Notes under the pieces: generated by a model
What the model saw: only the letters and a program-made list of their open reading frames with translations
Told to the model about the DNA's origin: nothing
Databases searched by the model: none
Translations under genes and position numbers: made by a program
Source of the DNA: Gnetum montanum
Taxonomy: Eukaryota > Streptophyta > Gnetopsida > Gnetales > Gnetaceae
Reading direction: 5' to 3'
Assembly (NCBI GenBank): GCA_015680685.1
Contig: MNCI01037513.1
Span: 15,458-79,457, forward strand
Length of the DNA: 64,000 nt
Part shown: positions 37,633 to 49,848 of the stretch, one piece after another
Layout: each line of letters begins with the position of its first letter
Numbering within the stretch: the stretch's first letter is position 1

Positions 37633-38306
37633 TGATGAATCATGAATTTGTTGGCTGCAATATCGCACCCATGATATCNNNNNNNNNNNNNNNNNNNNNN
37701 NNNNNNNNNNNNNNNNNNNNNNNNNNNNNNNNNNNNNNNNNNNNNNNNNNNNNNNNNNNNNNNNNNNNNNNNNNNNNNNNNNNNNNNNNNNNNNNNNNNN
37801 NNNNNNNNNNNNNNNNNNNNNNNNNNNNNNNNNNNNNNNNNNNNNNNNNNNNNNNNNNNNNNNNNNNNNNNNNNNNNNNNNNNNNNNNNNNNNNNNNNNN
37901 NNNNNNNNNNNNNNNNNNNNNNNNNNNNNNNNNNNNNNNNNNNNNNNNNNNNNNNNNNNNNNNNNNNNNNNNNNNNNNNNNNNNNNNNNNNNNNNNNNNN
38001 NNNNNNNNNNNNNNNNNNNNNNNNNNNNNNNNNNNNNNNNNNNNNNNNNNNNNNNNNNNNNNNNNNNNNNNNNNNNNNNNNNNNNNNNNNNNNNNNNNNN
38101 NNNNNNNNNNNNNNNNNNNNNNNNNNNNNNNNCACTTTGGACTAAACCATACGTGACAAAGCTAATACTAGTCCAGGTGGGAAGACAGCAAACTATGATC
38201 TAAGAGTAACTATCTAGATACCACAACTAGTTCGTCTGCGGAGTTCAACTGGATTGTGCGTGAAACGCTCGTATTCATATGGTTGAGTGTAGGGGTACCT
38301 CGCCAC
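37633..38306 (+). repeat. E1 5' LTR, containing an N gap
   Basis: It starts TGATGAATCATG and ends ...ACCTCGCCAC. The final TCATCA and the whole primer-binding site seen in E3 are missing, and the sequence goes directly to GGTGCTAGTT. The middle is an N run, so its real length is unknown. Confidence 0.88.
37679..38132. other. Assembly gap (454 N)
   Basis: The N run begins right after a GATATC, at the place where other LTRs of this family carry clustered GATATC palindromes. Any frames called across it are meaningless. Confidence 0.99.
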
Positions 38307-38427
38307 GGTGCTAGTTATCTAGATTAATTATATTATACAAGGTCATTGTATAGGAATTAACGATATATCTTTTAGAAAGCAATAATTACAAAAATTCACA
38401 TACAAATTCACACACAATCTCACAACC

Positions 38428-40417
38428 ATGCCTCTCCTACAAGACTACAATAATGCCACATCTAGTGAGGCAATTCAGTGGAGAACCAATGAATTATATG
38501 ACAACGAAGATTGGAGTACGCAATCTGAGGTGGGGTTTCATATAAACATAAATGAAGGCAGCATCATCCCAACGCATGAAAGCATAACTTACTCGATGAC
38601 GATGAACCCCTACTGGCCACTACAAGCCTAACGCAAATACAAGAGGCTGTTCGAATCTTCCGTAGGCATCGTAAGGAGAGCCACCTACCTAGGCTCAATT
38701 TAAACAACTTTCCCAATTTCTCAGGAGGCTATGACTTAGATCTGCAGCAACATTTACAAGCCTTCTACGATGCTTGTTGGTAAAAACATTTATCAATGGA
38801 ACAACATTGATAACGGTTGGTAAAAACTCAAGCTCTTTCCTATGACACTTGTTGGCCAAGCAAAAGTATGGTATAGATTGTTAAAACCAGATTCAATATG
38901 ATGTTGGCCAACAATGGTAGAACTCTTTAATGAAAGATATCAAACCTATGCAAGAGTGTCAGCCTTGAGGAAACAAATCCAAGAGTGGAAACAAGCACAA
39001 CATGAACCCTTGGACATGGCCTTAGAAAGATATCATGCACTGTTAAACAACTATCCAGGCCATGAGTTCTCCGAGGAAAGGCTAATGTGTCATATCATTG
39101 ATGGGCTTCGTGATGAAACAAAAGAGACCCTCCTAAGGTCAACTATACGAAGTATGAACCCATCAATTTTAAGAGCTTATTAAGTGGGTAGCAAAAGAAG
39201 AAGGAGAAATGGCTAGATGGGAGAGTGTTGAAAAACATCAACGGGACCAAAATCTCAACTTAACAAAGGTCCATATTCATAAAAGGGAGAAATCAACCTA
39301 TCTCAAGGAGAAAGAATCATCTTTGCCCGTACACAAATCATTAGAAGAAATCAAGGTAGAGATCAATAAGATGCTGGAATGGACACATAAAAAGTGTGCA
39401 AAATATATCAATATTATTGGAGATAGAGTTTTGACAACCCAAGAAGCAGGACAAAGTATCATTAGACAATTGGAAAGAAGGGATGATGGAAATAAGAGCT
39501 CAACTGTCAATCACATGTATGAATACAACATTTGCCTATACGATCACCCCAAGGGCCAATGCCCAATCTTGTTACATTTATATGAGCGTTGGGGAAGCAC
39601 ATTACACCCAGAGTTTGTATAGAAACATTGTGTTCGATCACAGTGGCAATAATCCTAACTGTGGGGAAAACCACCCGTAAACTAGAGACACCCTTCGTAT
39701 CATCTGAATCTAAATACTTATCTAGTCCAACATCCTATTTTCCCAACTGGGTCAACATACTCTATCTCACCGCATTATGATTCTCCTTAGTATTATTAGC
39801 CCATGTCCTCATTACAACCACCGCCTTGTGTACCTTACACTCCTCCTAAATTTCAACATTCTCATCCTTTCCCTCCTTTTACATTGCCACCAACTATTCC
39901 TGAAGTGTCTACACCACAGCAACAATCCACGAACATTAGTTATGCTACTATTGTCAACAAAAGTGAGAGACCTCCTCAACGTTAGAGATGTCCCTTCTTT
40001 AGACATAACCGTAGGAAGGGACAATACAGTTCTAAGGCCACTACATTCTCCAACTCAACACAAGTCCAACACTATGATCCATCCTTCTCTTCAAACCCAA
40101 CGCCTCGTGTCACTTGATCAGGGCCACCAATTAACACTCCAACAACCATATGGCCCAATGAATATAGCCATGGAGAGCAACATCCTGATCCTTGCATACC
40201 ATCTTACGGTCTCAAGTACCATAGTGGGTTAACTCTTTATCCGGGAGCCACATCTTATAAATTACCCCACTATGCTTACTATAATCAAGTGTGTGAACCC
40301 CAATGGGGTAAGTGTGACCAAGTTTCAATATTTCCAACGTGCAAGGATCCTCATCTTTCATTTGTTAATCCTCGCCATGCTCAACCATTTAGTTATGGGG
40401 GATATCCCCCATTTTAA
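38428..40417 (+). pseudogene. E1 gag, broken
   Basis: It starts MPLLQDYNNATSS and ends SYGGYPPF-stop, the same ends as the E3 copy. The best conserved part (38914-39183: MVELFNERYQTYARVSALRK..., DMALERYHALLNN, HIIDGLRDETKETLL) fits the retrotransposon gag family. The C-terminal third is Pro/His/Thr-rich, and no clear CCHC knuckle is seen. Stops and frameshifts interrupt it at several places (for example after 38631 and after 39183). In the family, gag forms the particle that packages element RNA. Confidence 0.85.
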
Positions 40418-42349
40418 TAACAAGTGGAATTAATAAATATTTCTCATTTTCTTTAATTTTACAATTTTTTGTTTTCCAGTTTTTCATTTTTCAATTTCTT
40501 GTTTTATCTTTTTGTCTTTTTATCTTTTTATAAGTAATCTCATCTATGAATAAAACACTCATGTGGCTCGTTGGTTGAGGTGTGTTATATGTTATCAAGT
40601 CTCCAGTGATCAATTATTTGGATAGTGAGCCCATTACACCCACTCATCCATTCTACAAATAAGAGGTTCTGTTCGAGGGTACAGTGATATTCTTGACATT
40701 CTTAAAACTTAAAATTAATTTTGTGTTCATTGTACCTAGAATGAAGAAGGATGGACCAAGAGGGAATGATTAGGGTGTGACATCAAAGGGACTTGCAGAT
40801 TCTCTTTGGTGACATCTATGAGAGTTATCACGCAACGTGGTTGTACTAAGATCCTTGAAGATCTAACATAAAATGGAAGTAAGAGTAATTAAAAGACACT
40901 AAAAAATCCAATGCTATTTTAGGGGGTCCCACTGGAAAGACATGCACCCATGCCGGAAGGTTGGCAGCTTCTCTGGACTCAGCAATCGAAAAAAAAAGAA
41001 AGCAAGAAAAAAAAGAGAGAGAAAGAGAAAAGAAGTGTCACAAAAAATATAATAATCACTCCTCCCTTGAACAAAATGCCAAGTGATCGTACACCTTGTT
41101 GGTTATGGTACTCTCATAGTTGCTCATCATGGAATGAAGCAATGCGGTGTCACTGATTAGAGGAATGGACTTGGTCTTGATCTTGGAACGATGGGTTAAT
41201 GACACATTAATCATGCTTTACATGCAGGATTCATTGTGCCCTGGGTCAGTTACCTCATGTCTCAATCTCTACAATCCCTTCTATAGTCCGTCTCATCTCG
41301 CTGTTCATGTAATCGTAGCTCGTGTCTTGTATAAGCATAGAATTCTTATCTCCTTCCAACGGTATTTACATGCATGTGTGTTTTGTGGAACCAGTGTGGA
41401 TTACATTTAACCCTTCTAGTGCCCATGGACAATTTTAAGTATTGTTACGCAAGGGCATTATAGGTTGGAAATTGCTTTGGGGAGGATCCACTTGCGTAAT
41501 TTTTTGTAATTTGCACTCATAACACATCTTCCACACACCATCTATTACCCTCAGCATATTTTCAATGATATTCTTTCCCTTATTACTATCCCTCTGATTC
41601 GAACATTCCTATGAACCATCACATAGCCTTTTTCTCTCCCTTACCACCCAAGGCCCTTATTAGTCAATTCCACACCATCATAATTATTCGTGCCTTCAGA
41701 ACTAGTTAAATTACCCTGGAACCCTTTAACACTCGTCCACATGTCCTTAGTTTACATCGTCCACTTTAGAAAAATCTTAAAAAATTCAGTATATTCCATA
41801 GTGCCTTAACATCGATAGGCCGCGATATCACATATGCGATATCGTGTCCCACAAATCTATATATACGTGACCCCCTGCGCTACTTAACATCATTTTCAAC
41901 TATTCACGCACAGGAAGTCTTTCAAATTTCTATCTACGACTTGCGATTGCGCGTCCTTTACTTTTATATCCATAACTTGCTCGTTGGTCCGATTTTCATT
42001 CTGTTTGAACCTATTTGAACCCGGAGTGTTCAGCTTAGTTGTGGGGGAGGGGCACATGCTGAATAGCGCATAACTTTTTTGGAATTTTTCATTGCCCAAA
42101 GGACATTATCAAGGGTAATTAGTTACAAAATTAAGAATAAATGTGCCAAAAAAATAATTTCATCTCCTTAGTTATACCGAGAAACTAGATTTGGAATCCA
42201 CCTAATCAAAGAGGATTCAATATTATAATCTTTCGGGGACATTTTAATTAACGTCACATGGAGATAAAGAAATTCCATTAAGGCAAGCAGTAAGGTATAA
42301 CCTAACTTTGGAAAGAACCTTACTAACGATTGGCCCTGTGTGATTGTAG
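40418..42349 (+). other. E1 noncoding spacer between gag and ORF2
   Basis: About 1.9 kb without coding potential, colinear with 46473-48421 in E2 and 59688-61610 in E3. It begins with a T-rich block (TTTTTGTTTTCCAGTTTTTC, about 40466-40540), where a pol gene would normally start. An internal promoter-like block and a putative intron lie near its 3' end. Confidence 0.75.
41818..41875 (+). promoter_or_regulatory. E1 internal promoter-like block (GATATC pair + TATA)
   Basis: GATATC at 41824-41829 and 41838-41843, spaced as in the LTR palindromes, is followed by a TATATATA at about 41858-41865. The E3 counterpart is at 61075-61120. It lies about 480 bp upstream of the ORF2 ATG. Confidence 0.5.
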
Positions 42350-44811
42350 ATGGCCCCGAAACGTGGGCAATAGGAAGGTCCTGCTTAAGGTGGGAGCAAA
42401 TGACCTAGGAGAGGTGAAGGACAAGTTCCTGTTGGATAGCATGCAGAGTAGGAGGAATAATCATTTAGCATCCACCAAGAGGACCCTGCTACTGTACAAT
42501 CAAGGTAGGCAGAAGGAGGAGCTATTGCAGCACCTGAATAGGGGCAACATCTTACATTGCCCCAAGATTGTGTTTAGGCCNGCGGTTAACATTTGTGGTG
42601 TGATTGTTGATTTCTCTATTCAGGCCATTTTGAAAGTATTAAACCTTCCGAATAGAGGGCCAAAGGTTGCTTAGTTGTCTACCTTTTCAGACCCTGATGC
42701 GCGACGAGTTTGGTTGGAAAAGACATATGGCAAGGAAGATAAGACGTTTGGGGAGTTGATGATAGAAGAAAGGATTTACTTTAAAATAGGAACTTATCAT
42801 CTCTTTCCCACAAAATTTTTAACAAGAATTTCAACATATGCGCCTAGATGATGTGCAGTGTTGATGGGAAAGGTTAATGCTAACCTACCTCATCTATATT
42901 TTACAGAGATCCTGAGGTGGTTTGAAGAACAGAAGACAAGGAAGCTTGCGTTGTCCTTCGCTTGTCTTATTAGGAAGCTATGTAGACATGTTGGTATCAG
43001 AGGATACACTAATGATGTCCTCCAAAAAGCCCAAAATGCTTCGTATGCCGAACTACTAAAGCCACCAACTGTAAGAAAAATCACTGGTGAGACACTGTGG
43101 CTAGAACAAGAAAAAGAATAAATGGTAGGGCCAACTACAACTCAACTTGTAGGACCCAGTCAACTTCCAAGCACAGGACCCAATCAACAATAAGAAGCAG
43201 GGCCTAGAAACGGGCCAGCAAGATCAACCACCACCACTGCCGTAAGATTATAGATCATTGATGAGCCATCTCAGGGCCATCGCTGAGACGGTCAATTGGG
43301 GAAGTCGTGATGATGCAAATCTCTTCCACGTCATCGACGATGCCGTACAACCCATGATTTCTTTGGATCACGCAAGGGGTGAAGTATCCATCCATACAGG
43401 AGGAGGGGAGAGCACTTGGTCACAACAGATCTCAGGAAACGTTGCATCCTTTTAAGTGTAATTAGAAACTAGTGAAGGGGCCATGGTGATGGTCATGCAG
43501 CACCAGGATGCAGCAGGAGCCACAGAAGTGATTGCAGATCACATTAAAGAATCATTCAATGTACTTGTTGTGCCCTCATTAGATCTTACAGGAGCACGAG
43601 ATGGTCAAACTCTAGCTAGAACCTGAATGACTCCTGCAGAACATGAGGATGTACTTGACCGATTAATACAAATAGGACAAGTAATGACGTCCTTATTTGA
43701 CATTCCACAAGATGTTACAACAATCCAATCAGACCTCATTTCCACCAAGGGGAAGCTGGTCTTGATAGAGATGAGGGCCGAGCATGCTGAAGTAGAAGTG
43801 CAAAGATTGCAAGAAAGGCTCGTGACCTTGCAAGCAGCATAGCGGGATCCCTTTCAATTCATTCCTGTGGACCAGTTGGACACTTTTAGAACTGAGCAAC
43901 TTACCAAACTATTAAAAGAGAATAGGAAGGTGGTGGAAGAAAAAGAGAAGGCTATTTGGGATGCCTCTACAGCATAAGCTTAAACTTATGTGCATACCAA
44001 GGCACTCAAGGCCTTACAAAAAGAAAACAAACAATATGTTGCTGACAACCTTTGGTTGACCTTTGTGGAGAAACAAAAGAATGTTCTCGAAGAACATTTT
44101 CAACAATTGTGAGAACAACTAATTAGGGTCAACCAAGACATAAACCATTTAACCAGGGAAAATCGAACCCTCTCGATGGAGGAGGTACGTGCCATTCGTC
44201 AGAAGACAACTATTGAAATAAGTGCATGGAAAAATGAGGCTAAATGACATGAGAAGCTAAAGGAGCATTTTTGGGACCAGGTGGGGATGTATAAACAGAT
44301 CATCAAGAAGGAGATCCATATGGCCAAGGGCCACATCAATGTTTTTAATGCTCAACACACTGACTGGTGGGCCATATTGGACAGATACGCATTTGCCCAC
44401 CAGGCGGAAGTTAAGAATCGGGACTTGTAGATCTAGGACCTTATAGAGTACATGGAGTTGGTAAACCTGCGGTATGCCAACCTTGCCATGTTAATAGCAG
44501 GGTGCCCAAGAACAAAGCTCGAGCAACAGGTAGCCACCACCTATGTCAAATATGAAACAGAATTTGCAGAATGCAAGAAATTATTGCAAAAATTGGAGGT
44601 TGCAAATTCTAAACTCAAGGCAGTTAAAGCAAGCTACCAGGGGCAAAAAGGTGTCGCAACATATTTGGCTCGACGGCTTGTAGATTTTCAAGAGTATAGA
44701 GACAAAGCCAGAGCTTACGAGGAGGAATGGCAGGTTTTTGCGACTTGGTATGTTAAGGTAAATAAAATGTTTTTGCAACTACCCTGCGCATGGGAGGTGC
44801 CAATGTACTGA
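42350..44811 (+). pseudogene. E1 ORF2, long form: putative plant transposon domain + coiled coil, broken
   Basis: It starts MAPKRGQ after an AG and then hits a stop. Near 42590-42670 it shows NICGVIVDFSIQAILKVLNLP, the pattern of the putative plant transposon protein domain (Transposase_32-like) found in Athila-type elements. A long helical part follows. It includes 43627-43842, with a heptad-like EHAEVEVQRLQERL, about 43860-44170 (DQLDTFRTEQLTKLL onward), and an undisrupted 44452-44811 segment ending CAWEVPMY. A single N at 42581 hides about 200 bp present in E3. The ~1.2 kb from 42680 to 43860 and everything after the KALKALQ motif near 44010 are absent in E2 and E3. The function of the protein is unknown. 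Confidence 0.7.
42581..42581. other. Single-N contig join
   Basis: Compared with E3 (about 61835-62030), roughly 200 bp of ORF2 is missing here, between TGTTTAGGCC and GCGGTTAACA. The one-base N is a placeholder for a gap of unknown size. Confidence 0.8.
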
Positions 44812-45159
44812 CCTAAATCGTCGATGTAAGGTTGGAAGGAAACAGACATCGAAAGATCGTCGGGCAGGCACAACAAACCCTACCTTCGCTTGAGGGCAAG
44901 CTAGAAAAGGGAATGAAGGCAAAGTGCCTTGGATGGTCTGCACGTAAATCAACCAAGGACTTCCCCGAGTGTAAACTATGGTTGGGGTTGGGGTTATTGT
45001 AATTGATGTCTTAAAACATGGATAGTGCGCGTAAAATGTAAACAGGATCGTAAACAGAATATAAGCAGAACGTAGACAGAATGTAAACTGAATGTAGTAA
45101 GTAGAATGTAAACATTGCGTAAACTAAATATAAAACAGAGTAAACAGAAATAATGGTTG
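44812..45159. other. Unexplained E1-internal DNA left of E2
   Basis: This follows the ORF2 segment and is not found in E2 or E3. From 45030 it repeats a GTAAACAGAAT-like word (GTAAACAGGAT, GTAAACAGAAT, GTAGACAGAAT, GTAAACTGAAT). Together with 49849-51254 it forms one block split by E2. Confidence 0.5.
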
Positions 45160-45164
45160 GTTGG

Positions 45165-45708
45165 TGATGGGATGTGATATTGCATCCCCCGTGATATTGC
45201 GTACGCAATATCGCAGTCCGCCGCAATGTCTATAAATAAGAAGCAGCTCTCCCTTGTTGAGAATCATAGAATAGAAGTAGCAAAGCTCTTGCAGTTTGAT
45301 CACTCCAGAGATAGATTATTTTTCCAGTGTTTGCCCGCAGTGTGGTGAATTTAATTGTACGACATCCTTTATTCGAGTGTGATGTACTTGGACATGCACA
45401 TGACCAGCAATAAAGATTGAGATTACTTCATCATTGCAGCATTCACTTTGTTATTTATTTGTTTATTTATTTAATTGTTATTTACTATTTTCTCTCTCAT
45501 CCTTAAACTCCTAGAACGCAGAATGAGTACAACTTGATTACGAGCATTTAAGTGTGACTACTTGGTATCCCAGTGGCGTACCTAGGATCTGCGCTTGGTA
45601 ATCCCAGTGGTAGTCATGCACGAAGTCCAAGATGTGTACTGTTCATCAAGGAATCGGTTGCTCATTACACTTAGGCTAGATTAGATTCTCTTACCCTTTC
45701 CCTTTCCC
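45165..45708 (+). repeat. E2 5' LTR, 3'-truncated
   Basis: It carries a TATAAATA at 45231-45238 and an AATAAA near 45409. It matches 49159 onward until CTTACCCTTTCCCT, then passes into gag-like sequence at CCCAGTCGTGG. Confidence 0.88.
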
Positions 45709-46472
45709 AGTCGTGGGGGAAATCATCCCTACACTGGAGGCACCCTTCATATTATCTGAATCCAAACGCTTATCATGTTCAACCTCCTGTTTCTCCATTC
45801 GGGCCACCATACTCTATCTCACCACAATACCATTCTCCACAATACTATCAACCCATACCTCCAACCACCAACTGTTCTTGTTCACCTTATATGCATCCTA
45901 ACCTTCCACATTCTCATCCTTTCCCTCCTTTCACAGTGCCACCAACTGTTCCTAAGGTGTTTGTGCCACTGCAACAACCCACGAACAACACTTGTGCTAC
46001 TACTATCAATAGCAGTGAAAAACCTCAGCAACATCAAAAGCGCCCCTTCTTTAAACATGACCATAAGAAGGGACAACATCATTTTGAGGCCACTACATCT
46101 TCCAACCCAGCACAAGTCCCACACTGTGGTGCACCCTTACCTTCGAACCCAATGCCTCATGTACCTTTATCAAAGCCACCAACTTACACTCCAACAACTA
46201 TACAGCCCAATGAACACAACCATGGGAGGCATCAACCCCATCCTTGCATACCATCTAACGGTCACAAACATCATAATGGGTCAACTCATTATTCGGGAAC
46301 TACATCGTATGAAGTGTCCCACTATGCTTATTATAATCAAGTGTGTGAACCCCGAGGGGATAAGTATGGACCAACCCCAATACTTTCAACATGCAAGGAT
46401 CCTCAACCTTCATTTATTAATCCTTGCCATACTCACTTGATTAGTTATGGGGGATATCCCCCATTTTACTAA
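45709..46472 (+). pseudogene. E2 gag, C-terminal part only
   Basis: It covers only the C-terminal third of gag. One clean frame of 193 codons (45891-46472) runs to the family end SYGGYPPFY, and is rich in Pro, His, Thr and Asn. In E1 and E3 this region carries stops or frameshifts. The N-terminal gag domain is missing, so the open frame is a relic, not evidence of function. Confidence 0.75.
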
Positions 46473-48421
46473 CAAGCAGGATTAATAAATATATTTCATT
46501 TTCTTTGCTTTTACAACTTTTTGTTTTCCAGTCTTTCATTTTTCAACTTTTTGTTTTATCTTTTTATCTTTTTGTGTTTTTTGTCTTTTTCTGTTTTTGT
46601 AAGTAATCTCATCTACGAATAAAACACTCATGTGGATCGTTGGTTGAGGTGTGTTTTATGTTATTAAGTCATGAGTGATTAATTATTTGGAATAGTGAGC
46701 CCATTACACCCACTCATCCACTCTACAAATAAGAGGTTTTGTTCAAGGGTACAGTGATGTTCTTAACATTCTTAAAACTTAAAATTAATCTTGTGTTTAT
46801 TATACTAAGAATGAAGAAGGATGGACCAAGAGGGAATGATTAGGGTGTNGTACTAAGAATGAAGAAGGATGGACCAAGAGGGAATGATTAGGGTGTGACA
46901 TCAAGGGGATTTGTGGATTCTCTTTGGTGACGTATGTGGGGGTTATCATGCAACGTGGTTATACTAAGATCCTTGTAGATCTAATGAAAAATGGGAGTAA
47001 GAGTAATCAAAAGGGCACTCGAAAATCAAACGCTGTTCTAGGGGGTCCCACTGGAAAGACATGCACCCATGCCTGAAGGTTGGTGGCTTCTCTAGATTCA
47101 GTAAAGTGAAAAAAAAGAAGGAAAAAGAAAAACTAAGTGCCATAAAACAAAAATCACTCCTCCCTTGAATAAAGTGCCAAGTGATCGTATGCCTTGTTGT
47201 TATGGTGCTCTCATAGTTGCTCATCATGGGATGAAACAATGCGATGTCACTGGTTAGAAGGATGGACTTGGTCTTGATCTTGGAACAATAGGTTAATGAC
47301 ATGTTAATCATGCTTTTCACGTGGGATTCACTGTGCCCTAGGTCAGTTACCTCATGTCCCAATCTCTATGATCCCTTCTATACTTCGTCTCATCTCACTA
47401 TTCGTATAATTGTTGCTCGTGTCCTATGTAGCATAGAATTTTCATCTCATTTCGGTGATATTTACATGTGCGTGTTTTGTGGAGTTAGTGTGGATTACAT
47501 TTAACCCTTCTAGTGCCCACGGACACTTTAAGTGTGGTTACACAAGGGCATTATAGGTTGGAACCTACTTTGAGGAGGACCCACTTGTGTAATTTTTGTT
47601 GTAATCTTCATTTAGGACATAGCTCACACACAAAATTTCTTACCTTCAGCTTAATTTTTCAATTTATATTCTTTCCCTTATTACTATCCCTCTGATTCAA
47701 CGTTCCTATGAATCATCACATAGCCTTTTTCTCTACCATCTGAGATCCTTATTGATAAATTCCACACAGTCATAATTTTCGTGCCTTCAGAACCAGTTGA
47801 ATTACCCTGGAACCCTATAACAATTGTCCAGATGTCCTTAGTTTACATCGTATAATTTCAAAAGAAATATAAAAAATTTGGTACATTCTCTAAGTGCCCT
47901 AACTTTGATGAAAATATATATATGTGACCTCCCCACAACACTTACGAGCATTTTCCACTATTCACGTGGGGGAGTTTTTCGAACTTTTTCTCTCTCTACA
48001 ACTTGCGATTGTGAGACCCTTGCTTTTATACCTATATCTCGCTCGTTGGTACTCCAATTTTCATTCCGTCTGAACCTGCTTGAACCTGGAGTGTTCAGCT
48101 TACTTGTGGGGGAGGGGCACATGCCGAATAGCACATAAATTTTTTGAAATTCATCATTTTCCAAAGGACATATTTCAGGGTAATTAGTTTTAAAATTAAG
48201 AATAAAATGTGTCAAAAACAATTTCATCCTCTTAGCTATACCAGAAAATCAAATTTGGAAACCACCTAAGCAAAAAGGACTCAACACTATAATATTTCAG
48301 GGACATGTTCTTCCAATAATTAACATCACACGGAAATAAAGTATATCTATTAAGGCAAGCAGTAAGGTATAACCTAACTTTGTTAACAACCTTACTAACG
48401 ATTGGTCCTGTGTGATTGGAG
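46473..48421 (+). other. E2 noncoding spacer between gag and ORF2
   Basis: Colinear with the spacers of E1 and E3. It includes an artificial 46-bp duplication at 46803-46896. A TATATATATA at about 47917-47927 remains, but the GATATC pair seen in E1 and E3 is lost. Confidence 0.7.
46803..46896. other. Single-N contig join with duplicated 46-bp overlap
   Basis: 46803-46848 is repeated exactly at 46851-46896, around N at 46849. E1 and E3 have this segment once. It is an unmerged contig overlap. Confidence 0.9.
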
Positions 48422-49007
48422 ATGGCCTCGAAATGCGGACAACAGGAAGGTCTTGCTCAAGGTGCGATCAAACGATCTCAGAGAGGTGGCTATCGAACAA
48501 CATGCAGAATAGGAGGAATAATCATTTAGCATTCATCAAGAAGATCCTCCTACCATACAGTCTAGGCAGGTAGAAGTAGGAGATACCCTCTCTGAAAGCA
48601 GTGCCTGGTACTTATGGGAAACGTACCAATTTTGGCACAATAAAGAAGAAGGCACCATGGTTAACATTTGTGGTGTGACTATTGATTTCTCTGTTCAAGC
48701 CATTTTGGAAGTATTAAACCTTCCGAATACAAGGCCAAAGGTTACTCAAAACTAGCTGGACACTTTTAGAATCGAGCAACTTAATAAATTGTTGACAGAG
48801 AATAAAAGGGTGGCAGAAGAAAAAGAGAAGGCTGATTGGGCTACCTCTATGGCACAAGTGCAAACTTACACGCACGCTAAGACACTCAAGGCCTTACAAG
48901 AGGAGAAGCTCCAGGCCATACTTCAATGCCATCGAGCTTCAAAGCCTGGAGCACATGACAAAAGGAAAGCACCGATGGAGGAGCCACCGCCACCAGGAAC
49001 TACGTGA
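48422..49007 (+). pseudogene. E2 ORF2, short form, broken
   Basis: It starts MASKCGQQ. It contains NICGVTIDFSVQAILEVLNL (about 48667-48725), then jumps directly to the QLDTFRIEQLNKLL helix (from about 48756) and the tail ending MEEPPPPGTT. Relative to E1, the ~1.2 kb after the plant transposon domain and the long coiled coil are absent. The same joins occur in E3. Frameshifts and stops are present upstream of 48789. Confidence 0.7.
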
Positions 49008-49158
49008 GTTCCACATTTTTGTAGTTGTAGTATTTTTCTATGTTGTATCTTCCCAGACTGCGGCATTTTTTCATTTCATTTTCCATTAATAATTCCATAC
49101 CTATCCACTATGTAATCACTGTAACTCAAGGACGAGTTTTTATTTAGTCGTGGGGGTA

Positions 49159-49843
49159 TGATGGGACGCGATATTGCATTCCCCACGATATCGCGTATCG
49201 CGTACCCCACGCTATCGCGTATTCGATATCACGCACCGCAATGTCTATAAATAAGAAGCGTCTCTCCCTTGTTGAGAATCATAGAATAGAAGTAGCAAAG
49301 CTTTAGCAGTTTGATCACTCCAGAGATTGATTATTTTTCCAATGTCTACCCGTAGTGTGGTGAATGTAATTGTACGACATCCTTTATTTGAGTGTGACGT
49401 ACTTGGACANNNNNNNNNNNNNNNNNNNNNNNNNNNNNNNNNNNNNNNNNNNNNNNNNNNNNNGTACCTAGGCCTATGCTTGGTAGTCCCAGTGGCAGTC
49501 GTGAACAAAGTCCAAGATGTGTACGGTTGATCAAGGAATCGGCTGCTCATTGCACTTAGGCTAGATTAGATTCTCTTACCCTTTCCCTCCTAGCTTAGCT
49601 TAGTTAATATTATTTTCCACTACCTTCAGGAGTAGCATTAGGTTAGAACACATCATACACCTCACTCTGGACTAAACCATACGTGAAAAATATAATACTA
49701 GTCCAGGTGGAAAGACAATGAACTGCGACCTAAGGTTAATGATCTAGATGTCACAACTAGTCCATCTGCGGAGTTCAACCGGATCGCACGTGAAAACGCT
49801 CGTATTCATATGGTTGAGTGTAGGGGTACCTCGCCATTCATCA
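49159..49843 (+). repeat. E2 3' LTR with an N gap
   Basis: It starts TGATGGGACG directly after GTGGGGGTA, the polypurine-like stretch also present before the E1 and E3 3' LTRs. TATAAATA is at 49246-49253. It ends CGCCATTCATCA. The internal N run is 49410-49463. Confidence 0.9.
49410..49463. other. Assembly gap (54 N)
   Basis: An N run inside the E2 3' LTR. By alignment with other LTRs it hides the segment holding AATAAA and the following AT-rich part, so the true size is probably larger than 54. Confidence 0.95.
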
Positions 49844-49848
49844 GTTGG

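Larger units (their letters stand above)
45165..49843 (+). mobile_element. LTR retrotransposon E2 (same family), nested in E1
   Basis: It starts TGATGGGATG and ends ATTCATCA. The 5-bp duplication GTTGG is present at 45160-45164 and 49844-49848. LTRs: 45165-45708 (3' part lost) and 49159-49843 (with an N gap). The 5' LTR is fused directly to the middle of gag, so the LTR end, PBS and first ~1.2 kb of gag are absent. ORF2 is the short form. There is no pol. It is younger than E1, because it interrupts E1. Confidence 0.9.

Noticed and set aside
37488-38156. 215- and 178-codon frames
   Set aside because: They run through the 454-base N gap and are artefacts.
45891-46472. 193-codon clean frame as a stand-alone gene
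   Set aside because: It is the C-terminal part of gag in E2, colinear with broken copies in E1 and E3.
49245-49550. Frames crossing the 54-base N gap
   Set aside because: Artefacts of the gap in the E2 LTR.
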